Of a stretch of DNA of 6,198 nt, positions 5,590 to 6,198 are shown piece by piece. The position numbers and the translations under genes are program-made. The DNA comes from Clostridiales bacterium (GTDB lineage Bacteria; Bacillota_A; Clostridia; Christensenellales; Aristaeellaceae). Location of the stretch: positions 1 to 6,198 of the forward strand of contig JAAYZL010000485.1 in NCBI GenBank assembly GCA_012514855.1, in the 5' to 3' direction. The notes beneath the pieces are model-generated. The model did no database searches, was not told where the DNA came from, and saw nothing but the letters and a program-made list of their open reading frames with translations. How positions within the stretch are numbered: the first letter of the stretch is position 1; each line of letters opens with the position of its first letter.

Positions 5590-6198
5590 TCACGGCGTGC
5601 GCTCCGACAGAAAAATCTCCTCGTACGCGCCCCTCTGCTCGACCGACACGCGCCCGAGCTTCACCAGCTCCAACAGCGCCATGAACATCGCGATCAGCTC
5701 GGGCCGCGCCATCCGCCCGTCGAACAACTCCGAGAACCGGAACGCGCCGCGGTTGAGCTTCCTCTGGATGCGCGCCATGCAGCCGGAGACGGTGAAGCTG
5801 TCGCGGCGTATCTCGCGGCTGGCGAGGCGGTCGGACGCCTCCATCGCCTCCGCGCGCTCGAGCACGCGCAGAAACGCGCGGTGGAGCCTGTCGAGCGTGA
5901 GCCCGGTGATCTCGATCGTCGGCGGCGGCAGCGGGTACTCCTCCGGGAGCTTCGTCATCAGCGCCTTCGCCTGCTTTTCGAGCTCCTGCAGCCGCCCGGA
6001 AATCTCCTTGAACTGCCTATATTCCTCGAGCTGGCGGATCAGCGCCTCCTCGGGCGAGAGCTCCCCCTCCGCCTCGGGCTTCGGCGGGCGCGGCAGCATC
6101 GCGCGCGACTTGATCTCCAGAAGCGTCGCCGCCATCTGCAGAAATTCGCTGGCCGAGTCCATGTCGAGCTCGCCGACGAGCTTCATCGACTCGAGGTA
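5590..6198 (-). CDS. scpA: Segregation and condensation protein A (partial, N-terminus beyond the window)
   Basis: The kleisin subunit of the bacterial SMC-ScpAB condensin, which bridges the SMC heads and helps organise and segregate the chromosome. 202 residues are visible; ScpA is usually about 240-260, so some 40-60 N-terminal residues, including most of the SMC-neck-binding helices, lie off the right edge. The visible part opens with YLES, then SASEFLQMAATLLEIKSR (visible residues 15-32), the most recognisable ScpA segment. An acidic, charged linker and helices (EEALIRQLEEYRQFKEIS) follow. The protein ends in a winged-helix domain (about 130-200: FSELFDGRMARPELIAMFMALLELVKLGRVSV) that contacts the SMC head. 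An internal ATG at 6186 is not the true start, because the coding frame and family similarity continue upstream to the edge. The stop is followed by 76 bases with no clear terminator and then the VanW-like gene. scpB, the usual next gene, is absent. Confidence 0.94.
   Translation of the reverse strand, partial: YLESMKLVGELDMDSASEFLQMAATLLEIKSRAMLPRPPKPEAEGELSPEEALIRQLEEYRQFKEISGRLQELEKQAKALMTKLPEEYPLPPPTIEITGLTLDRLHRAFLRVLERAEAMEASDRLASREIRRDSFTVSGCMARIQRKLNRGAFRFSELFDGRMARPELIAMFMALLELVKLGRVSVEQRGAYEEIFLSERTP

Noticed and set aside
4461..5684. Plus-strand open frame (about 407 codons) opposite the VanW-like gene
   Set aside because: It spans the terminator, a complete minus-strand gene with signal peptide and repeated motifs, and part of scpA; its composition is typical of an antisense shadow.

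Overview
The window reads as ordinary chromosomal DNA from a high-G+C, probably anaerobic, amino-acid-fermenting bacterium. Three things suggest an uncultured Clostridia-like member of the Bacillota: strong Shine-Dalgarno sites (AAGGAG, GGGAGG), a ScpA-type condensin subunit, and a VanW-like secreted protein next to an indolepyruvate:ferredoxin oxidoreductase. This placement is an inference from gene content only. No RNA genes, insertion sequences, CRISPR arrays or phage genes were seen.

Layout. (1) Positions 1-1731, minus strand: the first two genes of an oligopeptide/dipeptide ABC importer, oppB (complete) then oppC (running off the left edge), 15 bases apart and apparently one operon. (2) Positions 1732-2118: a 387-base, visibly A+T-richer divergent intergenic region. 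It holds a good sigma-70-type promoter for oppBC, a weaker promoter candidate for iorAB, a long interrupted inverted repeat and a perfect 16-bp palindrome. (3) Positions 2119-4418, plus strand: iorA and iorB, overlapping by 4 bases (ATGA), encoding both subunits of indolepyruvate:ferredoxin oxidoreductase. (4) Positions 4421-4467: a near-perfect hairpin with A7/T7 flanks that can terminate transcription from both sides; its last base is the last base of the next gene's stop codon. (5) Positions 4467-5513, minus strand: a secreted protein made of two tandem VanW-like domains, each with Ala where the family usually has Cys in its GGG-x-C-Q motif. (6) Positions 5590-6198, minus strand: the C-terminal two thirds or more of scpA, running off the right edge.

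How the genes may work together. Peptide import supplies amino acids. Aromatic amino acids, once transaminated to arylpyruvates, are oxidised by IorAB to aryl-acyl-CoA, CO2 and reduced ferredoxin. Divergent placement of importer and oxidoreductase across a shared regulatory region fits coordinated peptide fermentation, but co-regulation is inferred. The scpA/VanW-like block is a separate unit pointing toward iorB.

I see no clearly new system. The points most worth a second look are the duplicated, cysteine-less VanW-like protein, the structured divergent intergenic region, the altered second iron-sulfur motif at the IorA C-terminus, and the absence of scpB after scpA.
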